39,840 nt of DNA from Ectocarpus siliculosus (taxonomy: Eukaryota > Sar > Phaeophyceae > Ectocarpales > Ectocarpaceae), in assembly GCA_000310025.1 (NCBI GenBank), contig FN648381.1, positions 250,280-290,119 of the forward strand, read 5' to 3'. The number at the start of each line of letters is the position of its first letter. The stretch's first letter is position 1. This document shows positions 1-11,533 of this stretch, one piece after another. The position numbers and the translations under genes are program-made. Below the pieces are notes generated by a model. It did no database searches. It had not been told where the DNA came from and saw only the letters and a program-made list of their open reading frames with translations.

Positions 1-2995
1 ACGCCCATAGGAAACAGGGGGAAGCGTACAACCGCTAACAAGACCCCGGCGTCGTCGAATACCCGCAAGACAAGGCTAGCGAAGGAGGCAGAGGAGCAGG
101 AGAAGTTGAAGACGTCCGTCATGCAGTTCAAGGCGGTGAAGCAGGGAATTTCGGACTGCTTCACTGCCCCGGAGTTCCTGCAAAGCTTGGTAGATGCGCT
201 CACTCCGCATGCGACGGACGGGGCGGCGAAGAGGGCGATCGCGAGCGCCCTCGCGAAGGAGTCGACCGCTTGGACGGATAGCGCCAAGACTAAGGGTGCC
301 GCTGCTGAGCAAGCTATTATCACCAACCTCCTTACTCCGAAGGTCACGGCAGCATGCAAGGTGATGACTAAGAATGACCATGCGTTGGGACTTGAATTTT
401 TGGGTTGTCCCTAACTCTACGGCGATAAACTTGTTGGTCGCGTAGGTACGTCCTAGACGTCGACATCAGGACGACAAAAAATGTGGTGGTGGGTTTTCTA
501 CTGCAACCTGGAAGTGGATGATATTTTGACGAAGTAGGTTGTACCGGGCTACGTCAATAACGAACGCTAATCTCTCACTCACGACACCTGTGCGTCGTCA
601 TATCTTTCGTTTTTTACCGGATGTGCAGTCGTTAGATACCTCTGTGGAAGCCGCTACCAAGGTACTCCAGGAGAAGCCCGACGTTGCCCCTGCGCGAGGC
701 TCTAGAGGGGTGAGGGAAGAAGAAGTCCCTGGAGTCGTATGCGATTTTGTGAAGCTGTGTGTAGACTGCAAGGCGGTTAAGGAGGAGCAACTGCCAGCCT
801 CATGCTGACGCTGGCAAAGAATACCGTATTTCATCTAATGTACGAAAAAAACACAAGACTTCCTGATGCGCTAAATAGTCGACATTGCTCACGGTGTCAC
901 TGCCTGTAGGACACCATACGGAGGCGTCGTGTGTGCTGGCACGTTCGGGTTGTTGTGAGGGCAGAATAACCGAAGGCCAATGCAGTCTCTCGAAAAAATC
1001 CAACCCGTAGTCTAAGCCGGAACCAACATTTTGAGCGGCCTCTTGTACTGCCGCCCCGTGCGCGCGAGAATCAACGGGTTCCGTTTTCCCGGTGCCCTCC
1101 GTGTGGCTACTGTGTCTCTGGTGCATTTATGTTGTTCTCTTGCGTATTTTTCGAACATCAATCTACACCAAAATGGGTTGGCACGTGCTCACCAAAAATT
1201 AACGGCCTTTGGGCCCCTTTAACGGCCTTTGGGGTGATAGGTCGGGTGAAATGTGCTCGCCGGTGTTGAGGTCGTTATTGGGTGGGAGGTAGATACTTGG
1301 ACCTTTCTTGCCACGCAAGCTTTGCTGACGTGACTCCACGACCGTTCGTCGAATCGCACCTCGCAGCCTTGGGTATCCGAATTGAAGGCAGCTGCCAAGT
1401 CAGGTGCGAAGGACGGAGCCAAGGACGGTTCAATATCCGCGAAGGAGGACATAGCCAAGGTGCAGACTGACGTCTCCAAGGTTCACTCGGACGTGAAAAA
1501 AATGGGTCAGGTGGTTGTGGCGGGCATGGGTGAAGTGTTGAAAGCTTCGCTCGATGAGTTTGCGAAGGCCCAGGAAGACATGTTGAAGAAGCACGCCGAG
1601 GCCCAGGATGCAAAACTCCGGGACTTGACGACGCACGTGACGGAGGGTTTCAGAACAGCGTGTGACTTCATCGTCCAACAGGTCATCGCCCAGGTACAGA
1701 GGTGAGTGTTGACGTCCTGGGGGTCAATTGTTAAAGTTTTAGTCTCCAATTCTACACTGTCGAGCGGAGAGCTGAGAGGAGAGCACACCTTCTGACGTAC
1801 ATGCGTGAGTGGGCGTGGGTGTGTAGGTGAAGAGATGGATATTGAAGTGACGCGACGTGGTTGTGTTGCTGGACGGTACATTTCGATAAGACGAGGCAAT
1901 TACTGTAGATGAAATTTGGCAAGCAACTGGAGGACAGCGTTGGAGATTAGCTCAGGAAACAGAGTTCGATCTGTCTTCCTTTTTTTTTCTTCATGTCTCG
2001 ATCTTGATTAGTCCGCAACGTTCGGAAAAAAAACAGATCCGATCCGGATCTGTTCGCATCTCAGTATTTTCCTAGACTTGCAATGTCGCCGGATTCGTCA
2101 AGGAAAGGGGGTTCAGCTGATAGTTTTAGGGTTGGAGTCAAGCTCGAAAATACCAGAGAAAAAAAAACGTGACGATTGTGTCGACAAACCATTTTTAGTC
2201 TCCAACCCCGCCCAGAGAGTGCATGCAGATGGATGGCAAGCAACTGAGGCTGCAACCTTGTAGATCTTAGTCCATCTGTACCCCCCTCCGGTATCCCCCG
2301 CAACGTGCTCAGCGGCATCAGGTCTGCCTTGGACGAAGACAGAGCGGGGGAGACCCGGAAGCGAGGCCCGCAGAGGAGCCATAAGATGGGAGAGACGCCG
2401 CCTTCCGCCAGCAGGACTCCATCCAGGCGCAGTCCGCGGAACCACGAAAGCTCTCACCGAATGTGCGTAATCTCCTGACAGCAGTTAGTTGACTTTCGCC
2501 AACTCTGGATCCGTTCACCGAAAGCTAACGTTTGTGTCGCCTCAGGTTGTGTTTCCCCATGTTCTCACGGAAGCACGTTCCTTCTATGTTTTGCGTTCCG
2601 ATTTGTTCGTCTTACTCCGCAGTTGCAGCGACAACCAAGAAACATCGGGGTCGCGGGCAGGATTGACATCCCGCAAAATGATATCATGCAGGTTGCGGTG
2701 GCTGCAGCCGTCGCCCAATCCCGCATGTCGCAGGGCCAGGCTCCCGGTGCTCAACAGACCCCGAACAGCAACCCCTTTGCCAATGGCAACCCCTTTGCCA
2801 ATGGCTTTGCTGGGAGCTGCCGGGTTCATGCCCGCTAACGGCATGAACCCGAGCGGGGTTGGCGGCGGCGCGAACTACGTGGCTTCCCAGGGCATGGGTG
2901 GATCCGTCGGAGTCTTTCCGCAGGGCTTCGCGGGGCATAGCAGCAACAACCCGTTCAATGGTAACGTGTTCGGTAGAGGTCCCTATGGTAATTGA
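1..2995 (+). CDS. Split gene, 3' part: coiled-coil, Asn/Gly-rich protein of unknown function (frameshifted near its end)
   Basis: I do not recognise the family. The frame is open from base 1, so the start lies outside the window. Four exons fit with phase 0 at every junction: 1-360 (donor GTGATG), 629-709 (after GTGCAG, donor GTGAGG), 1367-1693 (after CTCGCAG, donor GTACAG) and 2623 onward (after CCGCAG). The first exon is basic and Ala-rich (AKEAEEQEKLK). The third is a charged amphipathic helix region (KVQTDVSKVHSDVKKMG, EFAKAQEDMLKKHAEAQ) and is probably a coiled coil. The last exon is Gln/Asn/Gly/Pro-rich with repeated NPFANG. Its frame stops at 2838, but the neighbouring frame continues the same composition (NNPFNGN, GRGPYGN) to a stop at 2995, so a one-base indel is likely near 2788-2820. 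The alternative donor AG|GTGAGT at 1701 reaches the 2995 frame directly but reads through an unnatural stretch. It could be a host or a transposon-derived gene. Confidence 0.5.
2770..2805 (+). repeat. Two tandem copies of an 18-base unit encoding NPFANG
   Basis: The unit AACCCCTTTGCCAATGGC occurs twice in tandem inside the last exon of the first gene. The reading frame breaks just after it, which fits slippage or a sequencing error in the repeat. Confidence 0.7.
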
Positions 2996-3315
2996 CCTTG
3001 GAGTGGTGCTGACAATCTGCCGCGAAGAACTTCGTCTTTGCGGGTCATAGGTCAGAAGCGTGGCGGGACCCCTTGTGGTGTTCGGTAACAACGCGTGGAC
3101 AGAAAAAGTAGCAAGTAGGGTCGCTCTGGTGGCGGTGTTGGTCGTTGGCGGTTTGAAGGATTACGTTAATGGCGACCACCGGTATAGCACGGCCGTCGAG
3201 GAAGCTGGTTACGCGGGAACGGGAAATCTGTGTTCGTGCAGTATTGATGGAATCTCGTGGTTGACTCGTAGCAATCTTTCCGTGGAGTCGAGACATCCTA
3301 TGAAGTACAGCAGCG
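2996..3315. other. Stretch without a recognisable gene
   Basis: Short open frames exist, but none has a splice context or motif I can support. This is probably the 3' flank of the first gene. Confidence 0.4.
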
Positions 3316-4038
3316 ACAATCTGAATTTTACACACTACTACGTTGCCACAGGTTCCTGTTCGTTCTGAGGAAACCTACAGAGCAGTAGCCGTGCTTTTAT
3401 CGCAAGCACTAAATGAAGTCATACCTCGGTGAGTGACATGCCAGAAATACAGAGCAAAACACCGGCCACATGCGACGGCGGTGATCTCTGCGCATCTTCA
3501 TGCGCTCCACTTTTATCGCAAGCACTAAATGAAGTCACACCTCGGTGAGTGACATGCCAGAAATACAGAGCAAAACACCGGCCACATGCGACGACGGTGA
3601 TCTCTGCGCATCTTCATGCGCTCCATGAAAGTTGAAGGGTGCCAAACCAAAATACAAAAATACTGCCGTTGCAGACATTGCGTAAGACAGCAGTTGTCTA
3701 CAACAGCTGAAGCAGCAGCCACAATCTGGATTTTACACACTGCTACCTTGCCACAGGTTCTTGTTCGTTCTGAGGAAAGCTACACAGCAGTAAGTAGCCG
3801 TGCTTTTATCGCAAGCACTAAATGAAGTCACACCTCGGTGAGTGACATGCCAGAAATACAGAGCAAAACACCGGCCACATGCGACGGTGATCTCTGCGCA
3901 TCTTCATGCCCTCCATGAAAGTTGAAGGGTGGAGGACGATTCAGGGTGGAGGACGATTCCCTCTTATCACACCAAACCGAAATACAAAAATACTGCCGTT
4001 GCAGACATTGCCTAAAACAGCAGTTGTCTACAACAGCA
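3316..4038. repeat. Nested direct repeats
   Basis: A unit of about 116 bases beginning CTTTTATCGCAAGCACTAAA starts at 3394, 3510 and 3803. The first two copies are in tandem. A second unit containing TTTTACACACT and CCACAGGTTC occurs at about 3316-3393 and 3721-3802. A third unit containing ACTGCCGTTGCAGACATTGC occurs at about 3640-3705 and 3972-4038, ending in CAGCAGTTGTCTACAAC. The order of the blocks indicates one duplication of about 405 bases on top of an older 116-base tandem duplication. No coding role is seen. Confidence 0.8.
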
Positions 4039-4358
4039 GCATCTTCGAGGAGGACGGGGCGAAACACGTGTCAACACAGAGGTGGTTGCGCCGGAGTCGT
4101 ATCAGCAGAGGCTGTATGTGGACCGGTTATACAAAACAGCGGCAAGACCCACCTGCACACCTGCACCTGGAGAGAAACCGGGAGAGCGACGAGCGGAACG
4201 CAGGGTCGAGTGGCCCGATGGTCCATTCGTCCATTTCTCGGCCTGTTCGTTCGCACTACGGTCTGTTCAAAATCCAAAATTCAAAACAAGCGACCTCAAA
4301 ACCTCAAAACAAGTGACCTCACCTTCTCTGGGAGGACACGCGGGCACTCTGCTCTGCG

Positions 4359-7300
4359 ATGGGCATCTTGTCGCTGTCAAAATATGCGAAGAGTGTGGGG
4401 TCGCTGAGCGTAAACCTGCAGCACGCGGAACACGATGACCGCATCGTAGTGGACGGCGGCTTTCTCCTTCACCGCTGCTGTACAAGGAGGACAGCGGCAC
4501 GCGATTTTTTGCTGCACGACGACGTCGCCCCGCTTGTCAAAGAGTGTGCTGCTGAGGTCTCGCGGTTCGAGTCGCGTGGTTTCAAGGTCACCGTAGTCCT
4601 CGATGGAAGCACTCCGCCGGCGAAGAAGAGCACTTCCGAAGCTCGCAGAACCAAGCGGGAGGCTGCAGCCAGTGAGGCCCGCGAGCTCCAAAGAACTGGG
4701 GGCCGACTTACGGAGATCAACAAGAAGGCCAGCAGTGCGTGCGTGTTCGACGCCCGCGTTGTTGCAAGGGTTGCAACGCTCTTGCGACCCCAGATAGCAG
4801 GAGAGGTTTACATCGCTTCAAGGGAGGCCGACCCACAGATAGTGATTTTCCAGGACATCTACCTAGAGACGGGGTGTCCTGTGTATGTTTTCGCGAACGA
4901 TTCGGACTTGATCGTCCTCGGTGTTCGATCGTTGCTGTGGGACGTCAGAGGGACTGATGTGGGAAATCTCACGGGGGTGTGCATCAGGTCGAGGTTGATA
5001 TTCCAACCTCCGGAGTGGGCTTTCGCGATGGACGCCGAAGGCTACGATTTTCTCCGGCAACTGCACGGGCTTCCCCGCAGGCACACGCCTAACTTACGCG
5101 CTTCTCCTCTTACCGAAGCCGCCGCCCGCCGTAGGCTGAGTTTGTTCGCCACTCTCGCCGGAAACGACTTCGCCGATTTTAAGAACATCGGCCCTGTCAG
5201 GGCGGCCAAAGTAGCCTTCGAATTGATCGAACCAGATCCTCGGGGAACAGCCGCCGTTGTGCCTTTTGAGGCGCTTGTGGGCAACTTGGCAAGGATCGTC
5301 GTGCAGGACTCCAAGGAGGAGGAAACACCAGCGGCCCTGGAGGAGGCGGAGGAAAAGCTCAGGAGGTCTCAAAACATGTTCCACAATGCGGTAGTGTGGG
5401 ACCCGTTGAAGAACACCCTCCGACATTTCTCCTGTGCTGCGTCTTCGCTGGCCATCACCAAAGACACAGGTCAGAGTCGTGGGGATCGTGTACGTGTCAC
5501 CTGCTCCTCTAACTCCAAATATCCCCCACCTACGTGTAGTATCTCGGGGGTAGCATGTTGTTCGGTGTCTGTACCTTCTCGTTCCGCATTAATGGCTAAA
5601 CGTATCGTCGACGTCGTGTCTATGTGCGTGCATGTGTAGTCTCCAGACAGAGTATTTAGGTCTTTGGTGCACATGCGGTGCAGCCTCTATTGTTCGAATC
5701 TGGACTTTGCCCATGTCGTGGCACCGGAACGAACGCAACATTTTTGTCCGACTCTCAAGCGCGCCCGGAATTGCCGTGGGGCACTCTGCGCAATAACAAC
5801 ATACATCCATAGTATTGTAGACGAGCTAGCTTCCGGTGTCTGTGTGTGGAACATGAAACAATACTGCTGTACCACGGTTGCTCCTGCTGTATTACCACAG
5901 GTACCCTGGAGTTTTCCTCTGTCGCCTCTGGCATAGCATCGGGGGAAGTTTCTCCTACCACGGGCCAGGTGTGGGCCCCGCCATTACTGGAGACCCGGAT
6001 AGCACAAGAGTTTCGCCGTGCTACACGACGGGCGGGGAGCCAGATGCCGCCGCCGCCGCCGCCGGGACCGACGCCGACCCCGGACCAGAGTACGGGCCGG
6101 AACAAGCGCTCTCGCAAGGCGGTGACTCACGACACCAACAACTACCGTAAGCACGGGTTTAGTCGTCTCCCCGGTGCCGAAGAAGACTTCAACAAGTGGA
6201 CAGTCGCACAGCTACGCGAATTCCTCAGCGTGAGTCCAGCAGTTGCTTTCATGGTTACGTTTGGTATGCACACGGGATATTTATTTCAAGGGTTGAACAA
6301 TGGCGTCGCAAACTGCCGCGCGGGAATTTTAAAGTAGTTTATCGCTTGGATTATGCTTAAATATGTTGAGCTTTCGAAGGACACGCATTGATCACAGGAA
6401 CGAGTGTACGACGTCCCGTTGGTGTCGCGGCACCCCCACTGTTAACCGTTTGTCATGCGTACACGCACAGCGTGTTGCGAAGAAAAAATCCCCTCACGTG
6501 GTCCCTGTCCTATACTCGTGGCAGGTTTTTAGGTGCCTCGACCACGCCGGCCACAGCGCGTACCTCAAGGGCCCCCTCGCCGAGCTGGCGGGGCAGGTAG
6601 TGGCGATGATCAAGAAGTGCGGGTTGCTCAACAGCAACCAAGCGTTCCGCCATCCTGTCCCGGATCTCAGCTCTTTCCAAGACAAGGAGCGCATGGCCAT
6701 GCCCGGACTACCCGGCCCCCGTTCGCGGATCAGCGGCTTTGAACATCTACAGCAGCACCTCCCCGAAATGTCCAAGTCGGTGATTCTGCAGTTCCTCCGA
6801 CAAGTCAACCCCATCTCTGGCGAGGGTTCGCGGGTTGGGATGCAGAAGGTTATGGATATGGGGAACCTGAACAGGTTGTGGGGCGTCCCGGCCAAGAACG
6901 GGTTGATGTATCTGGGAATGAGGTGAGTAGCCACTGGATGGTGCGACCGGAACCACGCGAGAGGAACTTACTATTGTTGTTGCTGTCACGTGCTGGTGGC
7001 GTCGTATCCTTTCGGCAGGCCTGTAAGCGCTTCTCCCACACCGAACGCAGTCTTACCGCTACCAACTACATTCGACACGCATTTCGCGCCATAGTCTTCA
7101 AGATCACACCACAACCGCCCCCACCCCCACCCCCTCCTGCATCCCTCATGCTCTGGTAGCTTCGTTGGTGCTCTTTTGGCACAACCCACTAGTTCACTTC
7201 TACGGTAAGACGCCCACATTGTTATGCCATGCTCCTGACAAATGTATACCCACCAGTCCTCTTTAACGGTAAGAAACCCGCTTATTTTTTTTTTCATGCT

Positions 7301-8044
7301 TGTGACGCAAATACGACCTTGCCTCGACGATTGTACCTCACGCCATCTTCCTTACGTCCACGCTCGCTTCTGGTCAGCGCCGGTGCCTCCTTCTCGGATA
7401 CGAAAACGTACGAGGTCCGCATACAACTGCGGGTGGAGGCGTTGGACGAGAGCGCTCATCCCTCAGCAGCGGAGGAGGAGGGGCACGGGGTAGAATCTGG
7501 GCAATGGCCGAGACAGCCCCTCGTCGCCCTTGGTGTGGTCGCCGCTCTGTGCGAGTGTCCTGCCGGCATAAGCGGGGGATGCTCCCACACTGCAATGGTC
7601 CTCTTCTTGACTCGTCTGCTGCAGATGACCGAGGACGAACTAGCTACGTTCAACCCATCTACATGTACCGGTCGAGCTTGCAGTTGGATCATGCAGAACT
7701 GTAAGGGGGGCAGGTTGGGAGAGCAGTGTTCGTTGTATGGAGAACCTCTATCGCACGGCACGAATGTGGTCAGGAAAATGCGGGATCCTCGGCGAGGCTT
7801 TGACGACGACGTTACGGCGAAAGTACAGGGAGTAACCGCGATCGATCGAATGCAAGACTTCAACCCGCACCCCTCTGGAGGAAAGTGGGATGAACTGAAG
7901 CTCCACTTCGATGCTGGCAAGGATTTCAGTAGGTTCAAAATGGACAAGCTGCTGGCGTTCGTGGATTGTGCCAGGGGCCCGGATAACAGAGCAGTCGCCA
8001 TGAATTACCTTCCGCCGCTCGTGCGTGAAGATTGCGACCTGTAG
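4359..8044 (+). CDS. FEN1/XPG-family nuclease with SAP-like and SWIM zinc-finger domains (transposon accessory protein)
   Basis: Exons 4359-5469, 5901-6229, 6525-6922 and 7378-8044 join in matching phase (1, 0, 2) and total 2505 bases, giving 834 residues plus stop with no break. The start MGI matches the MGI start of FEN1 proteins. All seven metal-binding acidic positions of the family can be placed: D32 (VVDGG), D82 (VLDG), E156 and D158 (SREADPQ), D181 and D183 (NDSDLIVLG) and D270 (LAGNDF). D270 is followed by a helix-two-turn-helix-like segment (NIGPVRAAKVA). A proline linker (about 419-431) and a basic cluster (437-443) lead to a SAP-like segment (about 467-510, WTVAQLREFLS then KGPLAELAGQV) that spans an intron. 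A SWIM finger follows: C671, C673, C681, H683. Predicted role: structure-specific cutting of branched DNA during transposition, in the nucleus. The domains are visible; the role is inference. Cellular FEN1 has neither SAP nor SWIM. Confidence 0.8.
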
Positions 8045-9146
8045 CTTTGTGGTTCCTTTTCCCTTCAGAGTGTTTTCCGTGCAGAGTGTTTTGTGAGCGG
8101 CACTCCAATGTGGCCTCTCTTTGGTGACTTCTACGTAAACGTCTCTACAGGCTCGACCCTCAGAGGTTAGTGCAACATTATTTTGTGGTAGGTTCGTTTT
8201 ATTGGGTGTCATGGGGGGGGGTCTACGCACGGGTGCCACGTGGGACGTCTACGCACGGTAGGGTTGAAAGTACCTTTTCGCTTTGGGCGCGGCGTCATCC
8301 GTCCGTCGCGACCATACACCCCATTAATTTGTTGCAAGATGAAGCGGGGGACAAAGAGCTACCAGCTCTCGCAAAATACATGGGTTTTCTTTGGCGAGTG
8401 CATGCTTTGCCTGCCGCCTTCGCTACAATAGACTCTTTTTATAGCTCGCTGCACGAGCTGCGTGTATTCGCCCCTGAACACGGCCCTCGTGCCCATTTTA
8501 CCGTTCATCATGTGTCGGCAGAAGATTCGTGCGATATGATGGAGGGTTAATAGTGATATTTTCCTGTTTTTCCCTGACACACTTGCCTTCCGTCTACGGA
8601 ATCCCAACTAAAAACAGAGAATTAGAAACAGCTAAAGTAGGTATCATGCCAAACCCGAAGCAGTCACTGCTGCCGACCTGCGCTGAACTCAAATCTGGTA
8701 GGATGGGATTTAAGGCCATTGTTTCAGAACGTGATTACACAGCGAGGTTGTTGCAATGGTTCCATTAGCTCGGATGCTCTCTTGCAAAATATACACCGTT
8801 TAGGAGGTGCTCCCCGCAAGCGAACACTGACAATCCCGCACTAAGCCTGAGGTACCCCTATATCTAGCAAGTACATCACCGTGTATGCTCACTCGCCCAG
8901 CACATCCACCCGCCGAATATCTCCGTCTACTCTTGGATGTACTTCTACTACATGTACTACATAGAATTTTCCTCAAACCGCAAATGGCACAACACCAACA
9001 GAACACCACACAACATGCGCTTCAACAGGAACTCTAGCATAACACCACACAACACGCGCAACAAGGATGGGAGAGCCAACGCGACGGGGCAGCACATCCG
9101 CGCGCATACAGCGACACACGCACACACACCGTACACCCCGGTATCC
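8045..9146. other. Spacer between two convergent genes
   Basis: This holds the presumed 3' untranslated ends of both genes. A 40-base periodic pair (AACACCACACAACATGCGC near 9001 and its near copy near 9041) and a CA-rich run (9110-9130) precede the transposase stop. No gene is supported. Confidence 0.5.
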
Positions 9147-11533
9147 CTAGCTCCGAAACGGCTGTTGCATCAAGTTTACCAAAGCAGCCACTACATGAAA
9201 GCACATCTCCAGGTGATCGAGTTGCTTGTGATGGGACTTCGAGTCAACGATACTCCACTTCTTCACTGCTCCAATTGCTCGTTCTACGTGAATGCGCAAG
9301 TTGGCTACCTCCCAATTTTGCTGCATGTCGGCTTTGGTGAACTGAGTCTCGCCGCTAACCTTGAAGGGTGGCGCGCAATAGTGAATACCTTCCCTTATCA
9401 GCAAAGGCGAGATGGAGTTGAAACCCTTGTCGGCCATCACTTTGAAACCCATGTTAGCTAGACCGTTTTCCCTCATAGCGTCGACGAGACCAGACTTGCG
9501 GACAACCTCAACGTCACTCATCCACCCGGGGTACGCGGGTCCGATGTAGCAAATGGCACCCCCGGGGGTTATCGCTACAAAAATTTTAGCCGTGTGCCTG
9601 CCCTTGTACGTGGAAAAAGACACAAAATTCATGTTTGTTTGCCACGACTTGGGAATCTCTATCTCCGTGGCATCCAACACCAACGCGCAATTCTCGTAAC
9701 CTAAGTCGTCGAAGTTCTTGGGGAGAAGGTCGACGACCTCTTTTGCCGAAGGGAACCGTATGACAGGACGGAGGCTGCGATAGAGGAAATTCAGCCACGT
9801 CGTGAAAGCCCCCCCCCCGGTACTCTCGTGCACACCGAATAGAGTCCACGCCACAACCAGCGGCATCGCCGTGCGCAACACCATCAACGTAAAAAATAGT
9901 CCGTTGACACCACGAAAAGTCTTGACTCGCTGGCTGTTTCCACCCGCTGAAACGCCTGCCCGTTCTCGCTGATCGAAAAACACCATGTTCTCCGCAGCGC
10001 CGTCGGCGTTCGCGAACTCGTACAGCTTCTGCAGGGTAGGTGCGGGGAGATGGGAGAAAGGGAGAAAATAGCCACGGGTTATGCCGGTGAAGATTTTGTG
10101 GGCGGCTACGCGGTCACAGCGGCGGAGCAATGCCGCTATTCGGCCGAAAGCGAAATGTTTGAGCAGAGGCGTCCACGGCTTGAGCGGAGGCGATAAAACT
10201 AAAAGCAATGGCCGGCGGGAATGCAATCATACGTTGGTAATAATTTAGCGGTAGCCGGTCCTATTTTTCTTTAAGCGCTAACACGACTTTTCGCGGCAAA
10301 AACAGTAACGGCGGTACACCCGGTGAACGCCGGTGTTTGTGTAGGAAAATTGGCGCCAGGTTACTTACCGACACCACTTGAAAAACTGAACAAAACAATG
10401 CTTCGATTCGATCTGATAATCACCACTTGCCCTAGCCAGAAAACACACGAGGTTAACCGAAAATGCATGCCATTCTCGTTGGCGACAACCATCAACTTGG
10501 ACTCGTGTTGCATTTCTTAGTACTGCTGTCGTAGCCGATAGACGGGATGATGACAAACACCTACCAGCCTATTGCTGTAGACCTGGACAGCAGCAAAACC
10601 AGGACAGCACTCCTCTTGTCTCGGGCAAAGCATTACACAAACACGGGCGCCCACCACTACCGTATCTTCAGCACTGCTGTAAGACGCGCAGCAAATAATC
10701 CTGGTAGCCTAGTGGGGTTGTCTGCTGTAGTTTCGAGCGACATATCTTGAACGCACGAGCTCAGCTGCCACAACAGCAGTTAGTTGTAGACAACGTACGA
10801 ACTAAATACCAGTTTTTAGACTATGCAATGACGTGAAAAATGGGGCATGCGTTGTATCGGGGCTGCAGGCGAGGCGGGGGTGTCAATAAGAAACCCCACA
10901 GACATTTTCCCGCAAACTGTAAAAAACTAGCGTACAGCAGTCCTTACTTACCAGGAGAGCCTCGTGGGTGGGCACCCCCGCCAGGCAACGAACTTCTGTT
11001 GCCGTCTTTCCACGGAGGATGTTGTGGTCGACCCCAACGTCCGCCGGCTGTGATGACCTGCCGTGTGCTTCATGTTTATCCACCGCCTCCTTTAGCTCCG
11101 ACTCTAGCAGGGAGATCCTTAGCCCCAAATCTCTACTTTTCTCCTTGAGTCGTGCTTCCTTCTGAGCCCCAGCTAGCAGCGCTCTCCGATGTCGGTCGTT
11201 CAAAGCTTCGAGCTTGAGACTCCTTGCCAGGGCACCACGAGAAGCTTTGAGCATCTCCTCGCTCGTTTGGCTTGGCAGTGCTCCCTCCTTCACGCTAACC
11301 CCTACCGCTTCGCCGGTTAGGGATTTGCTCTTCACATCGGCTGCTAGGCTACCAGGAGGGAAGCGAGCGGCCGAAATCCTAGGGTCGCTCTTGGGGACTG
11401 GAAGGTCGTCTCGACCAAAAAGCGCGTTGCACCAGCTCTTGAACTTGCCCGCGTCTTTGGGCATCCGTATCGTCGCGTCTCCACCATCCTCCTCACAAAA
11501 TTTTGTTTGGCAGATGCATCTGTGTTTCCCCAT
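9147..11533 (-). CDS. THAP-like/DDE_Tnp_4 transposase (ISL2EU or Harbinger-related)
   Basis: The catalytic exon (10178-9147) has the DDE_Tnp_4 layout: ALVLDATEIEI, then VMADKGF, then RIHVERAIG, with spacing D-x80-D-x48-E (D363, D444, E493 in the joined model). Ahead of it is the helical segment FFTLMVLRTAMPLVVAWTLFGVH typical of this family. No ATG opens this exon. A strong donor (GTAAGTAAGG at 10951) ends an upstream exon 11533-10952 in phase 0, and acceptor CTCAAG before 10178 restores phase 0, giving about 537 residues. The upstream exon starts MGKHRCIC and resembles a THAP zinc finger: C8-x4-C13, MPKD, W34, RF-PP. The second zinc pair is missing (S54 and R57 where C and H are expected). 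A coiled coil follows. The acceptor is weak, so the junction is tentative; the core identity is firm. Confidence 0.75.

Larger units (their letters stand above)
4359..11533. mobile_element. Two-gene DNA transposon, ISL2EU-like plan (ends not resolved)
   Basis: Two convergent split genes lie tail to tail: a nuclease-SAP-SWIM protein on + (4359-8044) and a THAP-like/DDE_Tnp_4 transposase on - (9147-11533). As I recall the family, ISL2EU elements encode a THAP/DDE transposase plus a second protein with SWIM and YqaJ nuclease domains, so the layout suggests one autonomous element. I could not find convincing terminal inverted repeats in 4040-4358 or 11534-12536, so the span given is only the coding core. 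The element looks young, because the nuclease gene is intact across four exons and the transposase core has no stop. Confidence 0.6.

Noticed and set aside
4359-5639. Host FEN1 or GEN1 gene for DNA replication and repair
   Set aside because: The spliced gene continues into SAP-like and SWIM domains and sits next to a transposase. Cellular FEN1 lacks these and has a PCNA-binding tail, which is not seen.
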